Notes: generated by a model from the letters alone, not told the origin. Positions 24,010-33,725 are shown, numbered from the stretch's first letter. The stretch is DNA of 64,000 nucleotides from an uncultured Prevotella sp. (GCA_900541575.1 UQKO01000005.1:27354-91353); one strand, 5' to 3'. Made by a program: numbers and translations.

Positions 24010-25444
24010 AATAAAAGCACTCATTGCAAAGCAGTTTAGCTTCGCCCTCACGCCGGGGCAACAACGCGCAGCCTTGCTTCTCTCCCACTTTATCTGCACC
24101 CCAAAAGCTGATGCGGCTTGCATCTTGCGCGGCTACGCGGGCACGGGCAAGACGTCGCTCGTAGGTGCACTGGTTAAAGTAATGCGAATGCTCAAGCGCG
24201 AAGTTGTGCTCCTTGCACCCACAGGGCGTGCAGCCAAGGTTTTCTCCCACCACGCTGGCGAAGCGGCCTATACCATTCATCGCATAATCTACCGCCAACA
24301 GACATTCCAAGGAGAAAGCACACGATTTTCCCTGGGCTATAACAAACTGCGCCATGCGCTCTTCATCGTTGACGAGGCTTCCATGTTGAGTAGCGGCACA
24401 GGCTCTATGGGGCAATCACTCTTTGGAACGGGTGAACTTCTCGATGATCTTATCCGTTATGTCTATTCGGGCGAAGGTTGTCGACTGCTCATGGTGGGCG
24501 ACACGGCTCAATTACCTCCCGTAGGAGAGGAGGATAGTCCGGCGCTAAGCGATGATGTGCTTCGTGGCTATGGATTACTCGTAGGTAGCGCCGACCTTAC
24601 AGAAGTGGTGCGTCAGAAAAGCCAGAGCGATGTGCTCAGCGGAGCCACGCTTTTGCGTACATTGCTTACAGAAGAATTCAATGGCATACCCCCTATTCAT
24701 ACAGACAGGCATGGCGAGGTGCGTGCACTGCCAGGCACAGAACTCATCGAGAGCCTTGTGAGCGACTATCAAGAATTTGGTTCGGACGAGGTGATTGTCG
24801 TGACACGCTCTAACAAACGTGCCAATATATACAACGAAGGCATTCGATCGCGCATATTCGATCGTGAAGACGAACTCACCCGAGGCGATTTGATTATGGT
24901 TGTAAAGAATAATTACTTTTGGACAGCGCAACTAGCCAAGACGCTTCAAAAGGACGAAACTCTACCCTTTAATTTTATTGCCAACGGCGACACGGCGGAA
25001 GTGATTCGGGTGCGCAATGTACACGAGCAATATGGATTTCGTTTTGCCGATGCCACACTACGTTTCCCCGATTATGCCGACTTCGAAATGGATTGTCGTC
25101 TACTGCTCTCCACGCTCAAGAGTGAATCGCCATCGCTTACACGCGAGGAAAACGAACAACTCTACGAACGCATTCTGTCTGACTACCAGCACATCCCCAC
25201 CAAGCGCGACCGACTCAAAGCACTGCGTCAAGATTCTTACTACAACGCACTGCAAATAAAATATGCCTATGCAGTGACTTGCCATAAAGCACAAGGCGGA
25301 CAATGGGCGCGCGTCTACGTGGACCAAGGGTTCGTGCCTGCCGATGATGCAGGAGGCCCCTATCTACGCTGGCTCTACACCGCTTTTACTCGCACCACAG
25401 AGCGCGTATATTTGATTAATTGGAAAACAAACGAAGAGGATTAA
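23996..25444 (+). CDS. RecD-like / AAA_30 DNA helicase
   Basis: A 482-residue superfamily 1B helicase. Motif I is LRGYAGTGKTSLVGAL, motif II is FIVDEASML, and motif III is LLMVGDTAQLPPVGE. The C-terminal UvrD_C_2 region shows KYAYAVTCHKAQGGQW and YTAFTRTTERVYLIN. It lacks the long N-terminal domain of RecD2 and has the short Bacteroidetes form. It probably unwinds DNA in repair or replication restart. It starts inside the transporter gene (14-bp overlap), an odd pairing that suggests translational coupling without a shared function. No partner RecB or RecC is nearby. Confidence 0.88.
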   Translation: MLSDEIKALIAKQFSFALTPGQQRAALLLSHFICTPKADAACILRGYAGTGKTSLVGALVKVMRMLKREVVLLAPTGRAAKVFSHHAGEAAYTIHRIIYRQQTFQGESTRFSLGYNKLRHALFIVDEASMLSSGTGSMGQSLFGTGELLDDLIRYVYSGEGCRLLMVGDTAQLPPVGEEDSPALSDDVLRGYGLLVGSADLTEVVRQKSQSDVLSGATLLRTLLTEEFNGIPPIHTDRHGEVRALPGTELIESLVSDYQEFGSDEVIVVTRSNKRANIYNEGIRSRIFDREDELTRGDLIMVVKNNYFWTAQLAKTLQKDETLPFNFIANGDTAEVIRVRNVHEQYGFRFADATLRFPDYADFEMDCRLLLSTLKSESPSLTREENEQLYERILSDYQHIPTKRDRLKALRQDSYYNALQIKYAYAVTCHKAQGGQWARVYVDQGFVPADDAGGPYLRWLYTAFTRTTERVYLINWKTNEED

Positions 25445-25652
25445 CAAAGGTTTCAGTTTCTTGAAGTTTCACCTCTTTTACATTACTTCTCCACGACAAA
25501 AGTTCTCCTCCTTTATTGCCACTGGCGTAACCTCAATATTCCACCCTACGTAACTTTCTGCGAAAAGGAACACTTCCTCACCCAAGCAAGCGCTTCTAGC
25601 CACGCAAACGAAAAAAGCATCCATCGCAATCAATCAACCATAAAATATATTC

Positions 25653-26336
25653 ATGTACGCTATTATCATCAACGCTATTGCCGTCATCGTGGGCAGTGCC
25701 ATTGGAGCACTGTTTAAACGTGGTATTAAAGAAAAGTATATCACCGTGCTCAACACGGCCATGGGGCTCTGTGCCATCGCCCTCGGTCTGAATGTAGCCA
25801 TCGAAAGTATGCAGAAGACCCACTATCCCGCCCTATTCATCTTCTGCCTCTCTATCGGCGGACTGGTGGGCACACTGCTCAAAATGGACCAACGCATGGA
25901 ACGTGCTACACGCCGCATCTCCACCACCAACCTTTCCGAAGGTATCACCACGAGTATTCTCCTTTGCTGCGTTGGCACACTCGCCATGATGGGTCCCGTA
26001 ATGAGTGCCCTCTACGATGACAACACCTACCTTATGACTGCTGCTACACTCAATCTCGTCACCATGATTGTGGTGGCTTCTTCCTATGGTTTTTGGGTAA
26101 TGTTCACCTCCGTTGCTGTGTTTCTCTGGATGTCAATTATCTATGGCATTGCCCTCTTGTCAAGATCATTCATCTCCGAAGAACTCATCGCCGAAGTTTC
26201 CCTTGTCGGCGGTATTCTCATCACCGCCTCAGGGTTGGGTGTGCTCCACATTAAGGATTGTAAAACAATCAATCTTCTTCCTTCACTTCTCGTCCCTATC
26301 GTGTTTTTCGCACTAAAAGCCATTTTTTCCTTTTAA
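25653..26336 (+). CDS. DUF554 family membrane protein
   Basis: A 227-residue protein with about seven membrane helices, matching DUF554 (YdfK/YqgA-like). The fingerprint is visible: NAIAVIVGSAIGALFKRGI at the N-terminus, GLCAIALGLNVAIES, FCLSIGGLVGTLLKMDQRME and, in the second half, SILLCCVGTLAMMGPV. The function is unknown; members are thought to be inner-membrane transporters or stress-related proteins. It stands alone behind a 208-bp gap in which I see no clear promoter, and a 29-bp inverted repeat follows it. Confidence 0.85.
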   Translation: MYAIIINAIAVIVGSAIGALFKRGIKEKYITVLNTAMGLCAIALGLNVAIESMQKTHYPALFIFCLSIGGLVGTLLKMDQRMERATRRISTTNLSEGITTSILLCCVGTLAMMGPVMSALYDDNTYLMTAATLNLVTMIVVASSYGFWVMFTSVAVFLWMSIIYGIALLSRSFISEELIAEVSLVGGILITASGLGVLHIKDCKTINLLPSLLVPIVFFALKAIFSF

Positions 26337-26345
26337 CGAGGAATT

Positions 26346-26426
26346 TAACAATAAAAGATGGCGCTAGGGAATCAGAGCAGTTCAAATGTAACTACTTTGA
26401 TTCCCTAGCGCCATCTTTTATTGTTA
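26346..26426. terminator. 29-bp perfect inverted repeat between convergent genes
   Basis: Perfect 29-bp arms at 26346-26374 and 26398-26426 (outer end TAACAATAAAAGATGGCGCT) flank a 23-nt loop. The repeat lies 9 bp after the DUF554 stop and 29 bp before the end of the convergent LRR gene. It would terminate transcription from both sides; its outer arms are A/T-rich in the right orientation for a U-run. Confidence 0.8.
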
Positions 26427-26455
26427 TAAGAAAGAGCTAACTATTTACTAAGGCA

Positions 26456-27256
26456 TTATTCATTATCGCCGAGGATCTGTTGCGCTTCTCCCCAATTACT
26501 GATAACATACATCTCATAAGCCGATTGAGGCACTTGAAGAATAATATGATTATCAGAGGAAAATATGACATATTGCGCAATAAGCGGATATTCGCTCTCA
26601 CTAATTAAGTTGCAGGTAGAGACTGTACCCATACCTAGAAAAGCGCCCCCACCAATCTGCTTAACTGATGCAGGAATACGCAAATGACGCAATCGAATGC
26701 ATCCGTTAAAAGCAAGATCCCCCACAGACTTCACCGCATTAGGCACATTTATCTCCTCTAAAGCAGAGCATCCACTGAAAGCTTCTGCCCCTATTTTACA
26801 AATAGTATCTGGCAAATACAGACGTTTTAGGCTCTTACAATCTCTAAACATACAGTTCCCCACAACATTATTAACCATGTAGCATACAGATTTTTTGCGA
26901 TAGTACAATCCACCATCAGCCACCAATTGAGCCTCACGCAAATCGACATACGCTAATTTGCCATTCGTAGCCTTTCCATCTACATCACATCCCGCCATGT
27001 CTCTTATGAGTGCTACATCGCTACTACCCACTACACCCGTCAGTTTTAAACTTGTGACTTTATATTTCAAATGTTCCCCTATAAGCTTGACAAGTTGCCC
27101 TGGGTACTCTATGTGTAGCTCTATTCGACCATTATGAGTAGCAAGAATGGGCATTCGCATCTGCATAATCAATAGAAGCAGAAGTATATAAAAACGGCTA
27201 TGTAGACTTTTCACCTCGTGTTTTCGTATCGGCTTTAGAAATTTAAACGTCGGCAT
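26456..27256 (-). CDS. leucine-rich-repeat (BspA/LRR_5 type) protein
   Basis: A 266-residue protein with an N-terminal hydrophobic segment (FYILLLLLIMQMRMPILA, about 22-39) that may be a signal anchor. Residues 130-220 hold LRR_5 repeats of the treponemal/BspA type: CKSLKRLYLPDTICKIGAEA, CSALEEINVPNAVKSVGDLA and CIRLRHLRIPASVKQIGGGA. Such repeats mediate adhesion or binding. The protein is short, with about four repeats, and no clear C-terminal sorting signal. The start could be the internal Met after the basic region; I keep the first ATG because the basic stretch suits a signal anchor. Confidence 0.75.
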   Translation of the reverse strand: MPTFKFLKPIRKHEVKSLHSRFYILLLLLIMQMRMPILATHNGRIELHIEYPGQLVKLIGEHLKYKVTSLKLTGVVGSSDVALIRDMAGCDVDGKATNGKLAYVDLREAQLVADGGLYYRKKSVCYMVNNVVGNCMFRDCKSLKRLYLPDTICKIGAEAFSGCSALEEINVPNAVKSVGDLAFNGCIRLRHLRIPASVKQIGGGAFLGMGTVSTCNLISESEYPLIAQYVIFSSDNHIILQVPQSAYEMYVISNWGEAQQILGDNE

Positions 27257-27841
27257 ATTTAATCTGTGGCTAATTCTGCAAGTTCCCCAAGCAGTCTACC
27301 CTTTAATATATTAGAAACTATGCTATATACGGAAAAAGCGCGGGAACTTATATAGCCACTCGTCCCACGTGTATAGGTCTTCGCATCACCCTTTCAGTTT
27401 GAAACGAGCAACGCAAAGAAACCCACGCCGATATGATTTATTTTCAGCACCTAAGCATTCATAACAAACCTCTACTCTAAGAGATTCACCTCTTAGAACA
27501 TGGATGCACGAATGGCTTGCATACTTTAAAATACATACCCATGGGCATCTATCGTTGCCTTGTCTCGAAACTGAATCTGAAGTTGCGAAGTTCATACACG
27601 TCGAAACAATGCGTCAATAAACGCCTTTCCATATACGAACCCTACACCTCCCTCTTGAAAAATCAAGACTTCGGCGAATGTTTCATCGGCAAATATACGC
27701 ACTTTTTATAGTTCTACAAACTTTTTTTAAAACAAAGATGCAAAGAACTACGTGCAAATGTACCAAAACAAACATAGCAGTGCTCTCACGAAAATTAATC
27801 GCTTCATAAAAGCACTGCTAGACATATATATAATAAGAATT
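27257..27841. other. intergenic region without a supported gene
   Basis: About 585 bp between two minus-strand genes. The short frames inside show no recognisable domain or plausible start. Only the hairpin at 27775-27820 is noted. Confidence 0.5.
27775..27820 (-). terminator. possible terminator of the pnp operon
   Basis: TAGCAGTGCT (27775-27784) pairs with AGCACTGCTA (27811-27820). On the minus strand the stem is followed by TGTTTGTTTTG, 21 nt after the pnp stop. The loop is long (26 nt), so confidence is moderate. Confidence 0.45.
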
Positions 27842-28654
27842 TTAATCGATACGATGTACCATTTCGCGGAATATATCGGCCATCAGAGGCTGAACAGCAT
27901 TGGCAGCTCGCTGCACTTCTTCGTGGCTTACTTCCACAATCTTTCCTTCCACACCGAGGTCGGTTATAATACTAATACCAAAAGTGCGAATGCCACAATG
28001 ATGAGCCACAATCACTTCTGGTACCGTGGACATACCTACGGCATCAGCTCCCCAAATGTGGTACATACGATACTCTGCGGGGGTTTCAAACGTGGGGCCT
28101 TGAGTGGCAAGATAAACACCCTCAACGGTGCGAATGCCCTTTTCCTTGGCTATGCTACGAGCCATATTGAGTAGTTCATGATCGTAGGCTTCGTGCATAT
28201 CTGGGAAACGAGGGCCTGTGGGGAAGTTCGGACCATGGAGCGGATGCTCGGGCATAAAGTTGATGTGGTCGGTGATGAGCATAAGGTCGCCAATTTTGAA
28301 ATTGGGATTCATGCCCCCAGAAGCATTGCTCACAAAGAGCGTCTTGATGCCCAGTTCGTACATCACACGAACAGGGAATGTTACCTGCTTCATATCATAA
28401 CCCTCATAATAATGGAAACGGCCTTGAAGTGCCATCACATCTTTATCACCCAAACGACCGAATATTAGCTTACCACTATGCCCCTCCACCGTACTTACGG
28501 GAAAGTTGGGGATATCTTTATAAGGGAATTCGTCTTCTATTTCAATTTCCTCAGCTAAATGTCCAAGGCCTGTACCTAAGATGATTGCGGTGCGAGGACG
28601 CATCTGCGTGTGTTCTTTAATCCACGCTGCGGTTTCTTTGATTTGCTCTAACAT
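27842..28654 (-). CDS. purine-nucleoside phosphorylase (trimeric class)
   Basis: About 270 residues. It cleaves inosine or guanosine with phosphate to base and ribose-1-phosphate in purine salvage. Typical motifs are IILGTGLGHLAEEI, VEGHSGKLIFG, GRFHYYEGYDMKQVTFPVRV, FVSNASGGMNP, LITDHINFMPEHPLHGPN, YLATQGPTFETPAEYRM and GADAVGMSTVPEVIVA. I chose the ATG at 28652-28654 (MLEQIKETAAW); the frame from 28705 would add a basic extension that lies inside lpxK. The gene overlaps the end of lpxK by 38 bp and so is probably translated in coupling with it. Confidence 0.93.
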   Translation of the reverse strand: MLEQIKETAAWIKEHTQMRPRTAIILGTGLGHLAEEIEIEDEFPYKDIPNFPVSTVEGHSGKLIFGRLGDKDVMALQGRFHYYEGYDMKQVTFPVRVMYELGIKTLFVSNASGGMNPNFKIGDLMLITDHINFMPEHPLHGPNFPTGPRFPDMHEAYDHELLNMARSIAKEKGIRTVEGVYLATQGPTFETPAEYRMYHIWGADAVGMSTVPEVIVAHHCGIRTFGISIITDLGVEGKIVEVSHEEVQRAANAVQPLMADIFREMVHRID

Positions 28655-29720
28655 ATTGTAAGATGGATTGATTAAATGATATTTCCTGATCGGAGGCCGC
28701 CTCAACGCTCACTGTAATGGGCTGAACGAGAAGGTGATCTCTTAATTTTTGCGGAAGCAAATGTCTGATAGTACGCAAACGTTCTTCGTCTTTTTGCGTA
28801 GTAATAGCCCAAGCATAGTTTCCCTTGACCCAAACTTCTGCTATATGCTGCGCATCAGCGGAAGTATAGTCATGATGATCGCGAAACTCAAGGGTGGTCA
28901 CTTTCAAAGCTCTCTTCTGTAAGAAATATGCCAAGGGGGCAGGATTGGCGATACCTGCGATGAGCAGCACTTGATCACAAGGAAAAGGGCCTCTTTGAGA
29001 CTTGATGGAAGAAGCCTCATCCATAGGAAGAACCTTTCCCTCTGTCCATGCAGATTGCAATGGGCTATAAGTAATCCGACTATAATACAATCTTTGCAAT
29101 GGCAGTACCTCCAATGGCGGATATTCACCAGCCTCACATTTCGTGACCACCACGATTTGTGCCCGTCGAGCTGCCGAGGGCGATTCACGGAGACGTCCCC
29201 ATGGCAACAAATGGTCGTGCGTATAAAGTCGATGGGCTTCAGTCAGAAGGATATTGAGTCCCGCACGAATATACCGATGCTGATAAGCATCATCGAGCAC
29301 AATGACATCAATATCGGGAACATCACGCAAGAGGCGTTCCACACCCTCCACGCGTTTCTCGCACACTGCCACCTGAGCAAAAGGACAATTATGCATCACT
29401 TGATAAGGCTCATCCCCCATCTCGGTTGCAAGGGTCTGCGATGTACCCAACACGTAACCTTTCGTATGACGACCATAACCTCGAGAGAGCATCGCCACGC
29501 GGTAGCCTTGCTTATGAAGCAAGCGGAGGATATACTCCACATGAGGAGTTTTGCCAGTGCCCCCCACGGCAAGGTTGCCCACACAAATAAGGGGAACATC
29601 GAACGAGCGAGACCGTAACCACCCCACACGAAACATCCAACCTCTCACTGCAGTCACCACCCCCCACACCCACGAGAGCGGAGCTAGCACAAGAACGAAT
29701 AGAAACTTATTAAGTTTCAT
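28617..29720 (-). CDS. lpxK: tetraacyldisaccharide 4'-kinase
   Basis: A 367-residue inner-membrane enzyme that phosphorylates the 4' position of the lipid A disaccharide. The N-terminal membrane-associated helix is followed by ICVGNLAVGGTGKTPHVEYI, the P-loop typical of LpxK. The stretches VAMLSRGYGR, DEPYQVMHN and DVIVLDDAYQHRYIRAGLNI (DDxxQH motif) are also canonical. The length is within the family range (about 330-370). It lies 10 bp downstream of sppA and overlaps the phosphorylase gene, forming a compact minus-strand operon of envelope and salvage functions. Confidence 0.93.
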   Translation of the reverse strand: MKLNKFLFVLVLAPLSWVWGVVTAVRGWMFRVGWLRSRSFDVPLICVGNLAVGGTGKTPHVEYILRLLHKQGYRVAMLSRGYGRHTKGYVLGTSQTLATEMGDEPYQVMHNCPFAQVAVCEKRVEGVERLLRDVPDIDVIVLDDAYQHRYIRAGLNILLTEAHRLYTHDHLLPWGRLRESPSAARRAQIVVVTKCEAGEYPPLEVLPLQRLYYSRITYSPLQSAWTEGKVLPMDEASSIKSQRGPFPCDQVLLIAGIANPAPLAYFLQKRALKVTTLEFRDHHDYTSADAQHIAEVWVKGNYAWAITTQKDEERLRTIRHLLPQKLRDHLLVQPITVSVEAASDQEISFNQSILQYVRANQRNRSVD

Positions 29721-29730
29721 GAATGGAGAC

Positions 29731-31506
29731 TTACTTCAGATTGATCATATAGAAAGGACGCGCTTGCAAGCTACTTCGGCCATCTAGGCTACGCAAGGTG
29801 CTAACAAACTGTATCGGAGCATAATATTCGCCCAAAGCAGCACGCATCTTTTCCTCCATATAGTCGCGTTTCACAGTAGAGTTGAGCAGATTATCCATCC
29901 ACGAAGCCTTGTCGGGATAGGAAGCAATACTATAAATTTTCAGTTTAGCACGCTTGGCCGCCACTGCAATGGCATCATCAAGCGAACCGAGTTTATCTAC
30001 GAGTTTAATTCCAAGTGCTTGATTGCCCGTCCACACACGACCTTGTGCAATTTTATCTACTTGTTCTATGGTGAGTTTTCTGCCCGCAGCCACACGCTTT
30101 AAGAATAGTTGATAACCACGATTGACATAGCCCTGCATGGCCTCAGCCTCAGCTGCATTGAACGGACGACCTTGAGCACCAAAGTCGGAAGCTTGATTCG
30201 TTTTCACCACATCAAAATGCAAACCAAGCTTTTCGGTGAGCAACCCCGTTGCATCGGGTATCATGCCAAAAATACCAATACTTCCCGTCAACGTGGTAGG
30301 TTCGGCCACAATATAGTCAGCACCACACGAGAGATAATAACCGCCCGAGGCTGCCATACCGCTCATCGAAACCACTACTGGCTTTTTCTTTTTGAGTAAT
30401 TGCACAGCACGCCACATTTGCTCAGAAGCATAGGCACTACCGCCACCCGAATTGATACGCAAAACAACAGCTTTTACATCATCGTCATTTGCCAAACGGT
30501 CGAGGTCGGCCACTACTTTTGAACCCACAATCTGCGACGTATTACCTATGGCTGAAGCGGTTGCTGCCTGATCCACGATATCGCCTTCGGCATAATAAAC
30601 GGCCACTTCACCATTGCCAGTCTCTGGTTCATAGAGTTTTGCTAGTTCAGAGGGAGTCACAAAGCTAACTTTCTCTTGTCCGCTAAGACGACGAAGCGCA
30701 TCACGCACGCCATCTGCATAAGTCAGCGTATCAGCTAGGTGATTCTTTATATAGCTCTCTTGACTAGCAAGCATTGAATAGTTATCAGCCAAGTGGTTGA
30801 GTTTATCCACACTGATGCGGCGTGATTGAGCTACCTCCTTACACACATTATTCCAAATATCGCCAATATAAGCCTTCACTTGCAAACGATTGGGTTCGCT
30901 CATCTGCGTAAGGATAAAGGGCTCTACAGCGCTCTTAAATGTGCCGACCTTGAACACTTGCATCTTCACTCCGACCTTCTTCAGCAGATCTGTAAAAAAG
31001 ATGGGTTGAGCAGCAATACCATGCCAATCAATCATGCCGTCAGGGTTCGCCATCACCTTGTCGGCTACAGAAGCTAAATAATAAGAACCTTGTGTATACA
31101 TGTCGGCATAGGCCACGATAAACTTGCCACTTTTCTTAAAGTCCACAAGTTGTCGACGCAGTTCTTGTAATGTGGCATAATCAGCGGAAAGCACACCTCC
31201 CTCAAGATATATACCACGAATAGCAGGGTTTGTCTTTGCTTCTTTAATGGCAGTCATGAGATCATCAAGACCTTGTTCCTGCACATTATCATTGCCCAAA
31301 ATTGAGGCGAAAGGATTCTCAGCAGCTCGTTCTTTCACTGTTCCGCTGAGCGAAATTCGCAACACACTTCCATCCTTCACGGAAGGCTTTCCACTATCGG
31401 CTAGCATGATGCTAAACACCATGAGCATACTCAGCAACGTTGCGAATATACCCGTAAGGATAATGCCCGCCACAGTAGCAAGCACGTACTTTAAGAATTG
31501 TTTCAT
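29731..31506 (-). CDS. sppA: signal peptide peptidase SppA, 67 kDa type
   Basis: A 591-residue protease with an N-terminal membrane segment (VLATVAGIILTGIFATLLSM) and two S49 domains. The first contains the catalytic Lys region (MYTQGSYYLASVADKVMANP). The second carries the catalytic Ser in VVSMSGMAASGGYYLSCGAD, followed by GSIGIFG. It degrades leftover signal peptides in the inner membrane. The two-domain form is as in E. coli (618). It is the upstream gene of the sppA-lpxK-pnp set; xthA lies 123 bp further upstream on the same strand and may belong to the same transcript. Confidence 0.93.
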   Translation of the reverse strand: MKQFLKYVLATVAGIILTGIFATLLSMLMVFSIMLADSGKPSVKDGSVLRISLSGTVKERAAENPFASILGNDNVQEQGLDDLMTAIKEAKTNPAIRGIYLEGGVLSADYATLQELRRQLVDFKKSGKFIVAYADMYTQGSYYLASVADKVMANPDGMIDWHGIAAQPIFFTDLLKKVGVKMQVFKVGTFKSAVEPFILTQMSEPNRLQVKAYIGDIWNNVCKEVAQSRRISVDKLNHLADNYSMLASQESYIKNHLADTLTYADGVRDALRRLSGQEKVSFVTPSELAKLYEPETGNGEVAVYYAEGDIVDQAATASAIGNTSQIVGSKVVADLDRLANDDDVKAVVLRINSGGGSAYASEQMWRAVQLLKKKKPVVVSMSGMAASGGYYLSCGADYIVAEPTTLTGSIGIFGMIPDATGLLTEKLGLHFDVVKTNQASDFGAQGRPFNAAEAEAMQGYVNRGYQLFLKRVAAGRKLTIEQVDKIAQGRVWTGNQALGIKLVDKLGSLDDAIAVAAKRAKLKIYSIASYPDKASWMDNLLNSTVKRDYMEEKMRAALGEYYAPIQFVSTLRSLDGRSSLQARPFYMINLK

Positions 31507-31629
31507 AAGTGATACTTTTATATAGAAAAATCACATCTGAGCACAGCACTTATCCGCCCCACACAGGAGGTGGATAGGTTTATCCATGTCATATGCTTTA
31601 TTCTAAATTCTTTTATATCATACAGAGAC

Positions 31630-32385
31630 TCACCATTCAATGTCTACCTCTACAGGACAATGATCCGACCCCATTACTTCGCTATGAATCATAGCCGATT
31701 GAAGGTGCGACTGTAAACGATTGCTCACCAAAAAATAATCAATGCGCCAACCTGCATTTTTCTCACGTGCACGAAATCGATAAGACCACCATGAGTAGGC
31801 ACCCTCGAGTGTTGGATTAAAAAAACGAAACGTATCAGTAAATCCAGCATTAAGGAGTTCCGTAAACTTAGCCCTTTCTTCATCTGTAAAACCAGCATTC
31901 TTACGATTCGTCCTAGGATTCTTTAGGTCTATTTCCTCATGAGCCACATTCATATCTCCACACACGACGACGGGTTTTCTTTGATCTAGCTCTTGCAAGT
32001 AGCGACGGAAAGCATCATCCCACGTCATACGATAGTCGAGTCTGCGTAATCCATCTTGCGAATTTGGAGTATAAACAGTTACGAGATAAAAGTTCTCCAT
32101 CTCAAGCGTAATCACACGTCCCTCATGGTCATGCTCATCAATACCAAGCCCACAGACCACATTAAGTGGTTCGTGACGCGTAAACACGGCCGTACCAGAA
32201 TAGCCCTTCTTTTCGGCCGAGTTCCAATAAGAGCGATAGCCCTCAAACTCCATGTCAAGCTGATGCGGCTGCATCTTGGTTTCTTGCAGACAAAAGAAAT
32301 CTGCATCGAGCTTAGCAAAGCTCTCGCGAAATCCCTTACCATCACAAGCCCGTAGGCCGTTAACATTCCACGATATAAACTTCAT
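31630..32385 (-). CDS. xth: exodeoxyribonuclease III
   Basis: A 251-residue AP endonuclease/3'-5' exonuclease of the ExoIII/APE1 type. Motifs in order: KFISWNVNGLRACDGKG (Asn at the metal site), FFCLQETKMQPHQLD (metal-binding Glu), VTVYTPNSQDGLRRLDYR, VVCGDMNVAHEEIDLKNP (catalytic Asp and Asn), WRIDYFLVS and GSDHCPVEVDI (catalytic Asp-His). It acts in base-excision repair in the cytoplasm. The length is typical. The upstream region has no good promoter match. Confidence 0.95.
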   Translation of the reverse strand: MKFISWNVNGLRACDGKGFRESFAKLDADFFCLQETKMQPHQLDMEFEGYRSYWNSAEKKGYSGTAVFTRHEPLNVVCGLGIDEHDHEGRVITLEMENFYLVTVYTPNSQDGLRRLDYRMTWDDAFRRYLQELDQRKPVVVCGDMNVAHEEIDLKNPRTNRKNAGFTDEERAKFTELLNAGFTDTFRFFNPTLEGAYSWWSYRFRAREKNAGWRIDYFLVSNRLQSHLQSAMIHSEVMGSDHCPVEVDIEW

Positions 32386-32934
32386 ATCTATATTTTCATT
32401 TCAGCAAGAACAATATGCTCTTCACTGCGAAGATAATAACAATTATTCATACCTCTGCAATCCGCACCACTTTTTTCTTTCATCAACTCACACATTTCAG
32501 TTCACGCACATACGTAGAACAAATTCTTTCATAAGTCCCCTATTTCCATCACGATAATAGTATATAAACTGATTATCATCACCTTACACAATACACACAT
32601 CTTATTTGCCCACATCCTTCCATCCATTTACCACCAGTCTATCTCCCCATTACCCTTCATCGACGATAGGCTGTCTCTTTTTCTCACATCATCCATTCTT
32701 CAGACTTTTTGCTAAGAAAATGTGAAGGTCGTCATTTTGCAAGTTCCCCCACTCTGTTTTTTAGGGAAACGCATACATTCTAAACATACTTAGCGACTAT
32801 TTATTCAGATGATGGAATTTTCACAATATGGAAAGCGTATTTTGATGGTAAACTATCCACTGACAACATCACTCGTCCAACTCTTCTCCATGTTCTATGT
32901 TCAAAAAATATTTTTATAAAAAACAAACGAAAAG
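32386..32934. other. intergenic region without a gene
   Basis: The plus strand is T- and C-rich with many poly-T stretches. I find no coding frame, tRNA or strong hairpin here; the region ends at the tRNA promoter. Frames that run across the tRNA genes are chance products. Confidence 0.6.
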
Positions 32935-32966
32935 TTTGGCAGATATTACAAAAAATCGTACTTTTG
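32935..32966 (+). promoter_or_regulatory. promoter of the tandem tRNA-Gln genes
   Basis: TTTG (32935-32938), a 20-bp spacer and TACTTTTG (32959-32966) match the Bacteroidetes promoter exactly, about 40 bp before the first tRNA. Confidence 0.8.
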
Positions 32967-33006
32967 CACCCGTATTTAAGGAGAGCATCCTTAAAATACA
33001 CCCGAT

Positions 33007-33077
33007 TGGGGTATGGTGTAATGGTAACACTGCAGATTCTGGTCCTGCCTTTCCTGGTTCGAGTCCGGGTACCCCAA
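33007..33077 (+). tRNA. tRNA-Gln (anticodon CTG), copy 1
   Basis: The acceptor strand TGGGGTA pairs with TACCCCA and the D arm is GTGT-AATGGTA-ACAC. The anticodon stem-loop is GCAGA-TTCTGGT-CCTGC with anticodon CTG (one A-C mismatch at the base of the loop), and the T arm CCTGG-TTCGAGT-CCGGG is complete. CCA is not encoded. Confidence 0.93.
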
Positions 33078-33126
33078 CAAAGACAACTTTTCAATGCTAT
33101 AAAATTCCAATATAGCACATAATGAT

Positions 33127-33197
33127 TGGGGTATGGTGTAATGGTAACACTGCAGATTCTGGTCCTGCCTTTCCTGGTTCGAGTCCGGGTACCCCAA
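33127..33197 (+). tRNA. tRNA-Gln (anticodon CTG), copy 2
   Basis: Identical in all 71 positions to the copy 120 bp upstream, including the GATT before and CAA after it. It is likely processed from the same transcript and is followed by a terminator. Confidence 0.93.
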
Positions 33198-33205
33198 CAA
33201 ATATC

Positions 33206-33238
33206 AAGCAATCGATTCCATGGATCGATTGCTTTTTT
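33206..33238 (+). terminator. terminator of the tRNA-Gln transcript
   Basis: AAGCAATCGAT (33206-33216) and ATCGATTGCTT (33224-33234) pair over 11 bp and are followed by TTTTCTTTTTT. Confidence 0.85.
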
Positions 33239-33548
33239 CTTTTTTAGTCAGCGAATTTTGGGATTGGTATTACAACACATTACGGCCGCCACACCTTCAT
33301 CTGCAATACATTAATGATCTGCAATGCACTAATGATGTACATTTCCCCTAGCATCGTAATGAAAAGGACCAGACATTCCGACTACAAGTCCATGCAGTCC
33401 TACATAGACATTGCCGATTCAGCGAAAAGAAGCGCAATGACATTCTTTAACAAGCAATAAAAAGGGATGAATCTATAAAAGTGTCGCGCAAAGTGTCGCG
33501 CATTACTTTTGAAAATATTGATAATCAGGACAAATATACTATCAATTG

Positions 33549-33636
33549 CGGAAAGGATAGGATTCGAACCTACGAAACCCTTTAGGGGTTTACACGCTTT
33601 CCAGGCGTGCCTCTTCAACCACTCGAGCACCTTTCC
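33549..33636 (-). tRNA. tRNA-Ser (anticodon GGA)
   Basis: Read on the minus strand, the acceptor GGAAAGG pairs with CCTTTCC and discriminator G follows. The anticodon arm is CACGC-CTGGAAA-GCGTG with anticodon GGA. A long variable arm (AAACCCCTAAAGGGTTT) and a T arm TAGG-TTCGAAT-CCTA are present. The long variable arm is typical of serine tRNAs. Confidence 0.93.
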
Positions 33637-33725
33637 TTGTTAACTGGATCTTTACTTCTCACAGAAGAACGAATGCAAAGATAAAGAGAAGTTTCGTAAG
33701 AGCAAAGAAATGCATAGAGTATTTT

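Noticed and set aside
32801..33211. Minus-strand frame of 136 codons
   Set aside because: It runs through both tRNA-Gln genes, and the repeated peptide in it is the translation of the two tRNAs.
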